A stretch of DNA of 64,000 bases, from assembly GCF_020084865.1 (NCBI RefSeq), contig NZ_CP071953.1:1550001-1614000 (forward strand), in the 5' to 3' direction. Below are positions 27,377 to 33,957 of this stretch, one piece after another. Under the pieces are notes generated by a model, which had not been told where the DNA came from, did not search any database, and was given only the letters and a program-made list of their open reading frames with translations. The stretch is from Candidatus Kaistella beijingensis. GTDB taxonomy: Bacteria > Bacteroidota > Bacteroidia > Flavobacteriales > Weeksellaceae. Numbering within the stretch: position 1 is the first letter of the stretch; each line of letters begins with the position of its first letter. The position numbers were made by a program, and so were the translations under genes.

Positions 27377-28039
27377 ATGAGTTTAATAGACCTCATCACA
27401 GGAAATGCCGGAAATCAAGTCGCTTCCGATGCTGAAAACAAATTCGGAATCAGTAAAAATCAGGTAATTGCACTTTTAGCAGTGGCTGCACCTTTGGTAA
27501 TTTCTTATTTAAGAAAAAAATCGCAAGAAAGTCCGGACGAAGCAAATGCTTTGAATAACGCACTTGACAGAGATCACGACGGAAGCATCCTGAATGACCC
27601 TTCACAAGCCGCAGCAAGACAACAAGAAGGAGGTTCTATTCTTGACCACATTTTCGGCGGACAAAAAGCTACTGTTGAAAACCAACTTTCTCAAAATACG
27701 GGAATCTCAATGGATAAAATTGGACCTATTTTAGCAATGTTGGCTCCATTAATTATGGGTTACATCGGAAAAGAAAAACAAGCAAACAATGTAAATTCTG
27801 GTGGCGGTTTAGGCGATTTGTTGGGCGGAATTTTGGGCGGCGCTCAAAACCAAGCTCAGGCTCAACCATCAAATCCTTTGAACGATATTTTAGGACAAGT
27901 TCTTGGCGGCGGTCAACAACAGCAATCCTCAGGAAATCCTTTGAACGACATTCTTGGTCAAGTTCTTGGCGGTGGTCAACAACAGCAACAGCAAGGTGGA
28001 CTTGGAGGACTTTTAGGTTCAATTCTTGGCGGAAGATAA
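27377..28039 (+). CDS. DUF937 protein with Gln/Gly-rich repeat tail
   Basis: A 220-aa protein of the DUF937 family (function unknown, related to the YidB group). The first half has the family core (FGISKNQVIALLAVAAPLVI and a second ISMDKIGPILAMLAPLIMGY copy). Between them is DRDHDGSILND, which looks like an EF-hand-type calcium loop. From about residue 130 the tail consists of LGGxLGG and NPLNDILGQVLGGG units followed by runs of glutamine; two NPLNDILGQVLGGGQQQQ units are near-identical copies of each other at DNA level (about 27871-27926 and 27943-27998). A TAACTTTG box lies at 27333-27340. Confidence 0.82.
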   Translation: MSLIDLITGNAGNQVASDAENKFGISKNQVIALLAVAAPLVISYLRKKSQESPDEANALNNALDRDHDGSILNDPSQAAARQQEGGSILDHIFGGQKATVENQLSQNTGISMDKIGPILAMLAPLIMGYIGKEKQANNVNSGGGLGDLLGGILGGAQNQAQAQPSNPLNDILGQVLGGGQQQQSSGNPLNDILGQVLGGGQQQQQQGGLGGLLGSILGGR

Positions 28040-28060
28040 TTTCCCCAAATAACAATAAAA

Positions 28061-28084
28061 AAACCGAAGATTATTCTTCGGTTT
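28061..28084. terminator. Bidirectional terminator, overlaps the bTHX stop
   Basis: A perfect stem AAACCGAAGA/TCTTCGGTTT with loop TTAT and T runs on both sides. The left arm lies past the bTHX stop; the right arm and loop include the last bTHX codons (the stop codon is 28071-28073). It serves the convergent DUF937 and bTHX genes. Confidence 0.9.
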
Positions 28085-28298
28085 TTTTTGCTTTTGTTGC
28101 TTTTGGTTTTGCTTCTTTTGGCTCTTCAGTTTTTTCAGCTTTTGCTTTCGGTGCAGCTTTCGGTTTTGCCTCCTTCATTGGTTTTTCAACTTTCTCAACT
28201 ACAGCGGGTGCAGGTTTTGATGACTTTCTCGGTCTTTTCTTACCATAACTTCCTGCCGTGATTTTTCCTCTTCTGGATTTTTGATCTCCTTTTCCCAT
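28071..28298 (-). CDS. 30S ribosomal protein bTHX with a long Lys/Ala/Glu tail
   Basis: A 75-aa basic protein. The first 26 residues, MGKGDQKSRRGKITAGSYGK followed by KRPRKS, match bTHX (Thx, bS31), a small protein that stabilises the head of the 30S subunit in Thermus and is widespread in Bacteroidota. The remaining 45-50 residues are a low-complexity tail of K, A, P and E. Classical bTHX is under 30 residues long, so the tail is an addition. It has its own TAACTTTG box at 28329-28336 on the minus strand. Naming is by the N-terminal motif and is fairly secure. Confidence 0.85.
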   Translation of the reverse strand: MGKGDQKSRRGKITAGSYGKKRPRKSSKPAPAVVEKVEKPMKEAKPKAAPKAKAEKTEEPKEAKPKATKAKKTEE

Positions 28299-28379
28299 AA
28301 TTAAATGAATTTTGTTAATTGATTTTCACAAAGTTAATTAAAAAACTAACATTTTAAATCTTAAAAATTCATAAAATTT

Positions 28380-28590
28380 TGGTGTGTCCTACCCTACGCT
28401 TAAACCTCATAGGTTTCGGAAACCCATGAGGTTTCCCCACAACTGGAGTCGGGCTTTTCAGGGCTCGAATTCGTTTCGGTGCTTCGCTTCGCTGCGCACT
28501 ACTCCGTTCATTCGCACCCTTACAATCTCTGACCCAAAGTCCCACCTTCTTTAAAATACTAGCATCAGTTAAAAAACTTCGCAAAAGTTC
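28380..28590. repeat. Palindrome-bearing intergenic element upstream of aspS
   Basis: No credible gene in this stretch. At 28402-28434 a long hairpin is formed by AAACCTCAT and ATGAGGTTT around an inner GGTTTC/GAAACC stem, with single mismatches between the two. To its right lies a GC-richer block (about 28445-28530) with repeated GCTTCGCTTCGCTGCG-like words. The minus-strand open frame here (71 codons, basic, Pro-rich) looks like a chance reading. The composition differs from the flanks, which suggests a dispersed element. Confidence 0.55.
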
Positions 28591-28625
28591 GGAGCTTTGT
28601 CGAAGTTAGAATCACCCAAAAACCT

Positions 28626-28633
28626 TATCTTTG
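28626..28633 (+). promoter_or_regulatory. aspS promoter -7 box
   Basis: TATCTTTG lies 71 bp before the chosen aspS start. It falls inside the longer open frame that begins at 28597, so it argues for the downstream start. Confidence 0.6.
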
Positions 28634-28656
28634 CAAACGAAATTTTTGATGTAACC

Positions 28657-28696
28657 ACTTCAAATGATTTCAAACAATTTCAAACGACTTCAAACA
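28657..28696 (+). repeat. Four-copy period-10 array in the aspS leader
   Basis: Four consecutive 10-mers of form AYTTCAAAYR: ACTTCAAATG, ATTTCAAACA, ATTTCAAACG, ACTTCAAACA. They end 8 nt before the aspS start codon. Two more copies of the same 10-mer occur downstream of rplQ, at about 41660-41680. Confidence 0.8.
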
Positions 28697-28704
28697 AAAC
28701 TTCT

Positions 28705-30459
28705 ATGTTCAGAACGCATACCAACGGCGAATTATCGCTGAAAAATCTTGATGAAAAAGTAACTCTTTCCGGTTGGGTACAAACCATCCGCGACAAAGGT
28801 TTTATGATTTGGATTGATTTACGCGACCGTTATGGAATTACGCAGTTGGTTTTTGATGCAGACAGAACTTCCGCAGAAATTTTAGAAAAAGCCAAAAAAT
28901 TGGGACGCGAATTTGTCATTCAAGTGGAAGGAAAAGTGATTGAAAGAAGTTCTAAAAATCCAAAAATTCCAACCGGAGAAATTGAAATTTTAGTTGAAAA
29001 CTTAAACATTTTAAACGAAGCACAACTTCCACCTTTCACCATTGAAGATGAAACCGATGGTGGCGAAGAACTTCGTATGAAATACAGATATTTGGACATC
29101 CGCAGAAATCCAGTGAAAGACAAACTGATTTTCCGTCACAAAATGGCGCAGAAAGTAAGAAATTACCTTTCCGATGCAGGATTTATCGAAGTCGAAACGC
29201 CAGTTCTCATCAAATCCACTCCGGAAGGTGCGAGAGATTTTGTGGTTCCGAGCAGAATGAATGCAGGACAGTTTTATGCACTTCCGCAATCACCACAAAC
29301 TTTCAAACAATTGTTGATGGTTGGTGGAATGGACCGATATTTTCAAATCGTAAAATGTTTCCGTGATGAAGATTTAAGAGCAGACCGACAACCGGAATTT
29401 ACCCAAATCGATTGTGAAATGGCGTTTGTAGAGCAGGAAGATGTGTTGGAAACTTTTGAAGGATTAACCGCAAGTTTGCTGAAAGACATCACTGGAAAAG
29501 ATTTTGGAAAATTCCCAAGAATGACTTTCGAGGAAGCGATGAAAACATACGGAAACGACAAGCCGGACATCCGTTTTGGAATGAAATTCGTGGAAGTTAA
29601 TGATTTGGTAAAAGGGAAAGATTTTAAAATTTTTGATGACGCAGAATTGGTAGTTGGAATCAACGTTGAAGGTTGTGCAGATTATACTAGAAAACAAATT
29701 GACGAACTCATAGATTGGGTAAAACGCCCCCAAATTGGTGCTTCAGGAATGGTTTGGATTAAATTCCAAAATGATGGCGTTTTAACTTCCTCCGTAAATA
29801 AATTTTATTCTGAAGATGACTTAAAGAAAATCGCAGAAAAATTCAATGCAAAAGCAGGAGATTTAATTTTCTTGATGAGCGGAGATGCCAATAAAGTGAG
29901 AACCCAACTTTCGGCGCTCCGAATGGAACTTGGAAATCGTCTTGGGTTAAGAAAAGGCGACGAATTCGCTCCACTTTGGGTGATAGATTTCCCACTTTTG
30001 GAATGGGATGAAGAATCAGGAAGATATCATGCAATGCACCATCCTTTTACTTCGCCAAAACCGGAAGATGTTCATTTATTGGAAAGCGAGCCGGGAAAAG
30101 CAAGAGCCAACGCCTACGATATGGTTCTTAACGGAAACGAAATTGGCGGCGGTTCTGTAAGAATTTTTGATAGAGATTTGCAGAGCAAAATGTTCGATTT
30201 GTTAGGCTTTTCCAAAGAAGAAGCAGAAGCACAATTCGGATTTCTGATGAACGCCTTCAAATATGGAGCTCCTCCGCACGCAGGTTTGGCGTTTGGTTTT
30301 GACCGTTTGGTTGCGATTTTGGATGGAAACGAAGTCATTAGAGATTATATCGCTTTCCCGAAAAATAATTCCGGACGTGATGTGATGATTGATGCACCAA
30401 GTCCGATTGCGGATTTGCAGTTGGAAGAACTTTCGTTGAAAGTGGAAACGAAAGAATAA
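28705..30459 (+). CDS. aspS: Aspartyl-tRNA synthetase
   Basis: A 584-aa class II synthetase that charges tRNA-Asp. The N-terminal OB-fold anticodon domain starts at [19 protein letters not shown]. Motif 2 is [20 protein letters not shown] (about residues 215-234). The GAD insertion domain lies about 300-420. Motif 3 is [15 protein letters not shown] near 530. The size matches the bacterial type. I reject the longer frame from 28597 because it includes the -7 box and the 10-mer array, and because family proteins begin at the Met used here. Confidence 0.96.
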   Translation: MFRTHTNGELSLKNLDEKVTLSGWVQTIRDKGFMIWIDLRDRYGITQLVFDADRTSAEILEKAKKLGREFVIQVEGKVIERSSKNPKIPTGEIEILVENLNILNEAQLPPFTIEDETDGGEELRMKYRYLDIRRNPVKDKLIFRHKMAQKVRNYLSDAGFIEVETPVLIKSTPEGARDFVVPSRMNAGQFYALPQSPQTFKQLLMVGGMDRYFQIVKCFRDEDLRADRQPEFTQIDCEMAFVEQEDVLETFEGLTASLLKDITGKDFGKFPRMTFEEAMKTYGNDKPDIRFGMKFVEVNDLVKGKDFKIFDDAELVVGINVEGCADYTRKQIDELIDWVKRPQIGASGMVWIKFQNDGVLTSSVNKFYSEDDLKKIAEKFNAKAGDLIFLMSGDANKVRTQLSALRMELGNRLGLRKGDEFAPLWVIDFPLLEWDEESGRYHAMHHPFTSPKPEDVHLLESEPGKARANAYDMVLNGNEIGGGSVRIFDRDLQSKMFDLLGFSKEEAEAQFGFLMNAFKYGAPPHAGLAFGFDRLVAILDGNEVIRDYIAFPKNNSGRDVMIDAPSPIADLQLEELSLKVETKE

Positions 30460-30468
30460 AAATTTTTA

Positions 30469-30632
30469 AACCACAAAATTCACAAAAGATTTTTAGTGGA
30501 AATTTAACACGCAAAGAACCACACAAAAGATAGAAAATCAAAGATTTACATTTAAAAATCTTTGATTTTTTCTTTTTTAAACTTTTAAAAAAACTTCTGT
30601 TTATACAAATGCTTTTGTGACTTTTGTGGTTA
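30469..30632. repeat. Inverted repeat of CACAAAA-type words with central terminator
   Basis: ACCACAAAATTCACAAAAGA (about 30471-30490) is mirrored by CTTTTGTGACTTTTGTGGT at about 30613-30631. Each arm is itself a roughly 10-bp tandem repeat. Between them a perfect stem AAAATCAAAGATTT/AAATCTTTGATTTT (30534-30547 with 30556-30569) with a T run ends the aspS transcript and faces the convergent SDR gene. Confidence 0.7.
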
Positions 30633-30635
30633 ATT

Positions 30636-31370
30636 CTACGGCAACCTCGCCACTAAACTTTCCGGCATATTTTTCAGAAGTTGGTAAATCAACTTCCATT
30701 TGAAATTCGGAACATTTATAAATGAATTTCCAACGTTCACGATTTTTTCTGCAACATAATCCGGCTCCATTATCAAAGATTGATTCAGTTGCAAACCTTC
30801 ATTAATTTTACTTCGGATATATCCCAAAACAAAAACATTCACTTGAATTTTTCGTGAAGATAATTCTTGTCGAAGTCCGGCTAAATATTGCGTAAAAGCC
30901 GATTTAGTGCTTCCATAAACGAAATTACTTTTCCGTCCACGAACTCCAGAAAGTGAGGACAAGCCGATAATTCTTTCTAAATTTTTGTTGGATTTGTCCA
31001 TCGCAATAATATTCAAAACAGAAACTGCACAGCAATAATTGGTGTGCATCATCGTCAAGGTTTTTTCAAAATCTTGAAAAGCCTCGTAATTTTGAACTAA
31101 GAATCCTGCGGAATACAATACGATATTTGGTTTTGAATGAAGTTCATCATAAAATTTTTGATGGGAAGTAAAATCCACTGCGTCAAAATATTTCAATTCA
31201 ATTTTATCGGAATTCAAATGGTTTTCATTGATGAAATTTTTCATTTCGTCTAAATTTCGAGAAGCCATGATTACTTTGAAACTTTTATTCAAGTATAATT
31301 TCGCACATTCTTTCGCCACATCGGAATTGGCTCCTAAAATCAAAACATTTTTTTCTGAATTCATTTGCAA
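30636..31370 (-). CDS. Short-chain dehydrogenase/reductase
   Basis: A 244-aa SDR oxidoreductase. The NAD(P)-binding motif is LILGANSDVAKECAKLYL (about residues 10-27). NNAG is replaced by LYSAGF near 85. Catalytic Ser-Tyr-Lys are in GLSSLSGVRGRKSNFVYGSTKSAF-type context (YGSTK near 152), given here in shortened form. The C-terminal ends without extra domains. Start could also be the Met two codons later (MNSEKN). It is 15 bp after the enoyl-CoA hydratase, so the pair may act on an acyl substrate; the actual substrate is unknown. Confidence 0.82.
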   Translation of the reverse strand: MQMNSEKNVLILGANSDVAKECAKLYLNKSFKVIMASRNLDEMKNFINENHLNSDKIELKYFDAVDFTSHQKFYDELHSKPNIVLYSAGFLVQNYEAFQDFEKTLTMMHTNYCCAVSVLNIIAMDKSNKNLERIIGLSSLSGVRGRKSNFVYGSTKSAFTQYLAGLRQELSSRKIQVNVFVLGYIRSKINEGLQLNQSLIMEPDYVAEKIVNVGNSFINVPNFKWKLIYQLLKNMPESLVARLP

Positions 31371-31385
31371 TCTAAAATAGAATTT

Positions 31386-32150
31386 CTATTTCGCCCTCAA
31401 TCTTTCCTTAATTTTTTCAATATTTTGTTTGGCAGAATCTTCTAGAATCAAAGAAGCACTCATATGAATTCTTTCCGGCATCAATTCTGAAAAATGTTCC
31501 GTTCCTTCCCAAGACACTTTTTTAATTAACGCCAATGCATCTGAACTTCTGGAGGATAATTTCTGTAAAAAACTAAAAATTTCTTCATCCATTTGCTCAA
31601 TCGTATGTGAAACAGAATGATAAATATTGTGGGTTTTAGCCCAATCTGAACTCCTGAAGTCCGCATCAATCGCCATAGCTGCGAATTGTGATTTCCCAAT
31701 TTTTCGCTCAACATAAGGTCCAATCACGAACGGTCCAATTCCCAAATTGATTTCCGTAAGCGCCAAACTTGCATTCTCTGTGGCAAAACAATAATCTGCT
31801 CCACAAGCAATTCCTACTCCACCTCCCGTCGTTTTTCCCTGAACACGAACTACTACGATTTTTCCACAAGTTCGCATGGCATTTAACACTTTGGCAAATC
31901 CTCCAAAAAACTTTTTTGAGGTTTCTAAATCTTGAATTTCTAAAAGTTCATCAAAACTTGCTCCTCCGCAAAATGCTTTTTCGCCTTCGGATTTCAGTAA
32001 AATTGCTTTTACTTCAGTTTTCGCGCCTTCATCCAAAATAGTTTGGGCCAGTTTTTCTAAAATATGCCCCGGTAAAGAATTGCTTTTCGGGGTTCCGAAA
32101 GTGATTTCGGCAATGCTGTTTTTGATTTCTGATGTTACAAATGCTTCCAT
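31386..32150 (-). CDS. Enoyl-CoA hydratase/isomerase family protein
   Basis: A 254-aa crotonase-fold protein. The first oxyanion-hole block reads KAFCGGASFDELLEI (about residues 58-72) and the second GKTTGGGVGIACGADYCFAT (about 104-123). The catalytic Glu positions of true hydratases appear as ALTEINLGIGPFVIGP. Family members hydrate enoyl-CoA or isomerise double bonds in fatty acid, branched-chain or phenylacetate breakdown. A paaZ gene lies 1.8 kb upstream, so a PaaF/PaaG-type role is possible but unproven. An array of 8-mers (32193-32248) precedes it. Confidence 0.82.
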   Translation of the reverse strand: MEAFVTSEIKNSIAEITFGTPKSNSLPGHILEKLAQTILDEGAKTEVKAILLKSEGEKAFCGGASFDELLEIQDLETSKKFFGGFAKVLNAMRTCGKIVVVRVQGKTTGGGVGIACGADYCFATENASLALTEINLGIGPFVIGPYVERKIGKSQFAAMAIDADFRSSDWAKTHNIYHSVSHTIEQMDEEIFSFLQKLSSRSSDALALIKKVSWEGTEHFSELMPERIHMSASLILEDSAKQNIEKIKERLRAK

Positions 32151-32192
32151 AATTTTTTTACACGCAAAGAAGCGCTTCTCCTCGCAATTTTA

Positions 32193-32248
32193 AATACAAT
32201 TTCTTACTTAAATAATTTCTTAATCTCCTGATTACTTAATTGTTTAAT
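32193..32248 (-). repeat. Seven-copy period-8 array upstream of the hydratase gene
   Basis: Seven consecutive 8-mers on the plus strand, mostly ending in AAT or AT: AATACAAT, TTCTTACT, TAAATAAT, TTCTTAAT, CTCCTGAT, TACTTAAT, TGTTTAAT. On the transcribed strand the common form is ATTAAnnn. The array begins at the stop codon of the upstream glycosylase gene and lies 43-98 nt before the next start. Confidence 0.65.
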
Positions 32249-32933
32249 GATTTAGCGCTAAAATGTACTTGTCAATATACAACTGTTTTTCCTTTGATTT
32301 ATATTGTTGAATGTATCTCGGATGTTCCAAAACAGTCATTTTTTCAAAAAAATTTTCTTTATCGTTGATTTTCTTGATGAATTCAGCGTTTTTCTTTCCT
32401 AAAATAAACACTTCCGACGTATCCAAACCTAAAATGATGTGTTTTTTGACACTTTCAATCATAAAATTTTCAACGCATTTGAAAAGTTCTTTGTCATCAT
32501 AATAATTGGCGTTCAACGATTGTCCATTTTTATTTTTTCTCGTAATCGCCAATGGAAAGGGCGAATTGATATAATACTGACTGTAAAATTTTTCAACGCC
32601 ACCAAATTCCTCAATCATATCATACATAAAAACGGAGGAAATTTCGTGCGTTCGTGCAGAAGTCATTTTGATGCCGCAATATTTTTCCAAGTTTTTGGTA
32701 TCGGTAAACGGAACTCCTGTAACACCCGCTCCGTGACGACTTGGATTGATGCCGATAATGAATTTTCTTTTTCGGTTATCGTTGTAAAACTTTTCATAAA
32801 ACTCCTTCATCACCACCAAAGTTTCAGGATTTTCCAAAAAAGGGTTCATCACCGAAAAATCTTTTGGCAATTTCCCTGAATATTTCAGGTTTTTATTGAA
32901 GGAGATGACTTTTTGGCCGAAGGTTTTATTCAT
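32244..32933 (-). CDS. SMUG2-type uracil-DNA glycosylase family protein (DUF4918)
   Basis: A 229-aa protein with the uracil-DNA-glycosylase fold. Motif 1 is FIIGINPSRHGAGVTGVPFT (about residues 59-78), like the GMNPGxxGxxxTGVPFG of SMUG enzymes. Motif 2 is LEHPRYIQQY near 205, matching the HPSPR-type loop. This fits SMUG2/DUF4918 proteins, common in Bacteroidota, which excise uracil or related bases from DNA. The Asn of motif 1 that positions water is present. Confidence 0.8.
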   Translation of the reverse strand: MNKTFGQKVISFNKNLKYSGKLPKDFSVMNPFLENPETLVVMKEFYEKFYNDNRKRKFIIGINPSRHGAGVTGVPFTDTKNLEKYCGIKMTSARTHEISSVFMYDMIEEFGGVEKFYSQYYINSPFPLAITRKNKNGQSLNANYYDDKELFKCVENFMIESVKKHIILGLDTSEVFILGKKNAEFIKKINDKENFFEKMTVLEHPRYIQQYKSKEKQLYIDKYILALNH

Positions 32934-32947
32934 CTATTATTTAGATA

Positions 32948-33312
32948 GCGTTCCTACGGAACGCATTTACAAACTTTAAACTTTATTTTTACACAGATTA
33001 CATTCCTACGGAATGCTTCTTTCTGCTTTATCTTTTTTCTACAGAGATTGCATTCCTATGGAATGCTCCGTTTATCGTTAATTTTTTCCTACGGAGGTTG
33101 CATTCCTACGGGAATGCCTTCAATCGATCTTCAGATATTTCTAAACAGATTACATTCCTGCGGAATGAACTTTTCTTCTATATTTTTATTCTAAATTTAC
33201 CACTAATTAGTATCATTTTCTTTTAATTTTAAGTGCGTTGGTGGATTCCGTAGGAATCTTATCTGTGTAGGAATAACATTGGATTGCGATTTAGGGCACT
33301 CCGTAGGAGTGC
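32948..33312. repeat. REP-like palindrome array downstream of the transposase (7 units)
   Basis: Seven imperfect copies of a hairpin around TCCTACGGA: 32948-32964, 33001-33015, 33050-33066, 33100-33117 and 33153-33167 in one direction, 33244-33258 and 33296-33312 in the other. Stems vary but stay paired: GCGTTCCTACGGAACGC, GCATTCCTATGGAATGC, GCACTCCTACGGAGTGC (reverse). Each is preceded by a GAT-containing word (GATA, GATTA, GATTG). The compensating changes point to selection on the hairpin. No gene otherwise in this 404-bp gap. Confidence 0.85.
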
Positions 33313-33337
33313 TATCTTTTTCAAAAATAGTTAAAAG

Positions 33338-33802
33338 TCAATCATAAAATTCAAATAAATATTCATCCTTAAATTCAATTTCAAACGCCTTCAACAATGC
33401 TAAATATTCTTCTTTAAAACTTTTCTTCTTGTGATGTTCTTCCTGATTTAAAACATAATTCACCACTTTATCTTTTTGACTTTTAGAATATGAAAATGCT
33501 CCATAACCTTCCTGCCAATTAAATTTTCCTAAACAAAGTCTGTTATCATTAATGAAGTTTGAAGATTCTATTTTTGCAGTTTTCACTAATTCCGGAATGG
33601 TAATCTGCAAATTTTTATAACTGAAAAAGATATGCAAATGGTCTGGATTTGCATAGATTGCTAAAACTTTCTGTTTTTTATTGTTGAAAATTCCACATAT
33701 ATATTTTTCGATTTCGTCACGAACGTTGGAAGATATTTTTATATCCCTTCCTTTTGTAGCGAAGATGATTTGCAAATAAATTTGTGTGTATGTGTTTGGC
33801 AT
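33338..33802 (-). CDS. Y1 (HUH) transposase, IS200/REP-associated type
   Basis: A 154-aa single-strand transposase of the Y1/TnpA family. The metal-binding HUH motif is HLH in YANPDHLHIFFSY (about residues 49-61). The catalytic Tyr is expected in the FNWQEGYGAFSYSKSQKDKV block (about 94-113), followed by the QEEHHKKKSFKEEYLALLKA helix that is typical of this branch. It is surrounded on both sides by the TCCTACGGA palindromes, the arrangement of REP-associated tyrosine transposases (RAYTs). The frame is intact, so it may be active. Confidence 0.9.
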   Translation of the reverse strand: MPNTYTQIYLQIIFATKGRDIKISSNVRDEIEKYICGIFNNKKQKVLAIYANPDHLHIFFSYKNLQITIPELVKTAKIESSNFINDNRLCLGKFNWQEGYGAFSYSKSQKDKVVNYVLNQEEHHKKKSFKEEYLALLKAFEIEFKDEYLFEFYD

Positions 33803-33833
33803 ATTTAAATTTTCTAAAAAAATATTGAAGATA

Positions 33834-33901
33834 GCGTTCCTACGGAACGCCCTTATCCTGCGCTAATTATATTTCTACACGGATAACATTCCTACGGAAT
33901 G
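33834..33901. repeat. REP-like palindromes upstream of the transposase (2 units)
   Basis: GCGTTCCTACGGAACGC at 33834-33850, preceded by GATA, and CATTCCTACGGAATG at 33887-33901, preceded by GATAA. The first is identical to the unit at 32948-32964. With the reverse-oriented unit at 33296-33312 it forms an inverted, GATAGC-headed pair that closely brackets the transposase gene. Confidence 0.85.
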
Positions 33902-33957
33902 TTCCAAACGCCTTCTCTTTATACAGTAAATTGATAAATTGTTACATTTCCACATTG

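Noticed and set aside
28369..28584. Minus-strand open frame of 71 codons upstream of aspS
   Set aside because: It lies in a palindromic, GC-shifted block, has an odd Arg/Pro/Lys-rich content and no family resemblance; best read as part of a repeat element.
28597..28704. N-terminal extension of aspS by 36 residues
   Set aside because: It includes the -7 box and the 10-mer array, and family members start at the downstream Met.
32948..33901. CRISPR array
   Set aside because: The repeated units are palindromic, unevenly spaced and in both orientations, with no cas genes; a REP array explains them better.
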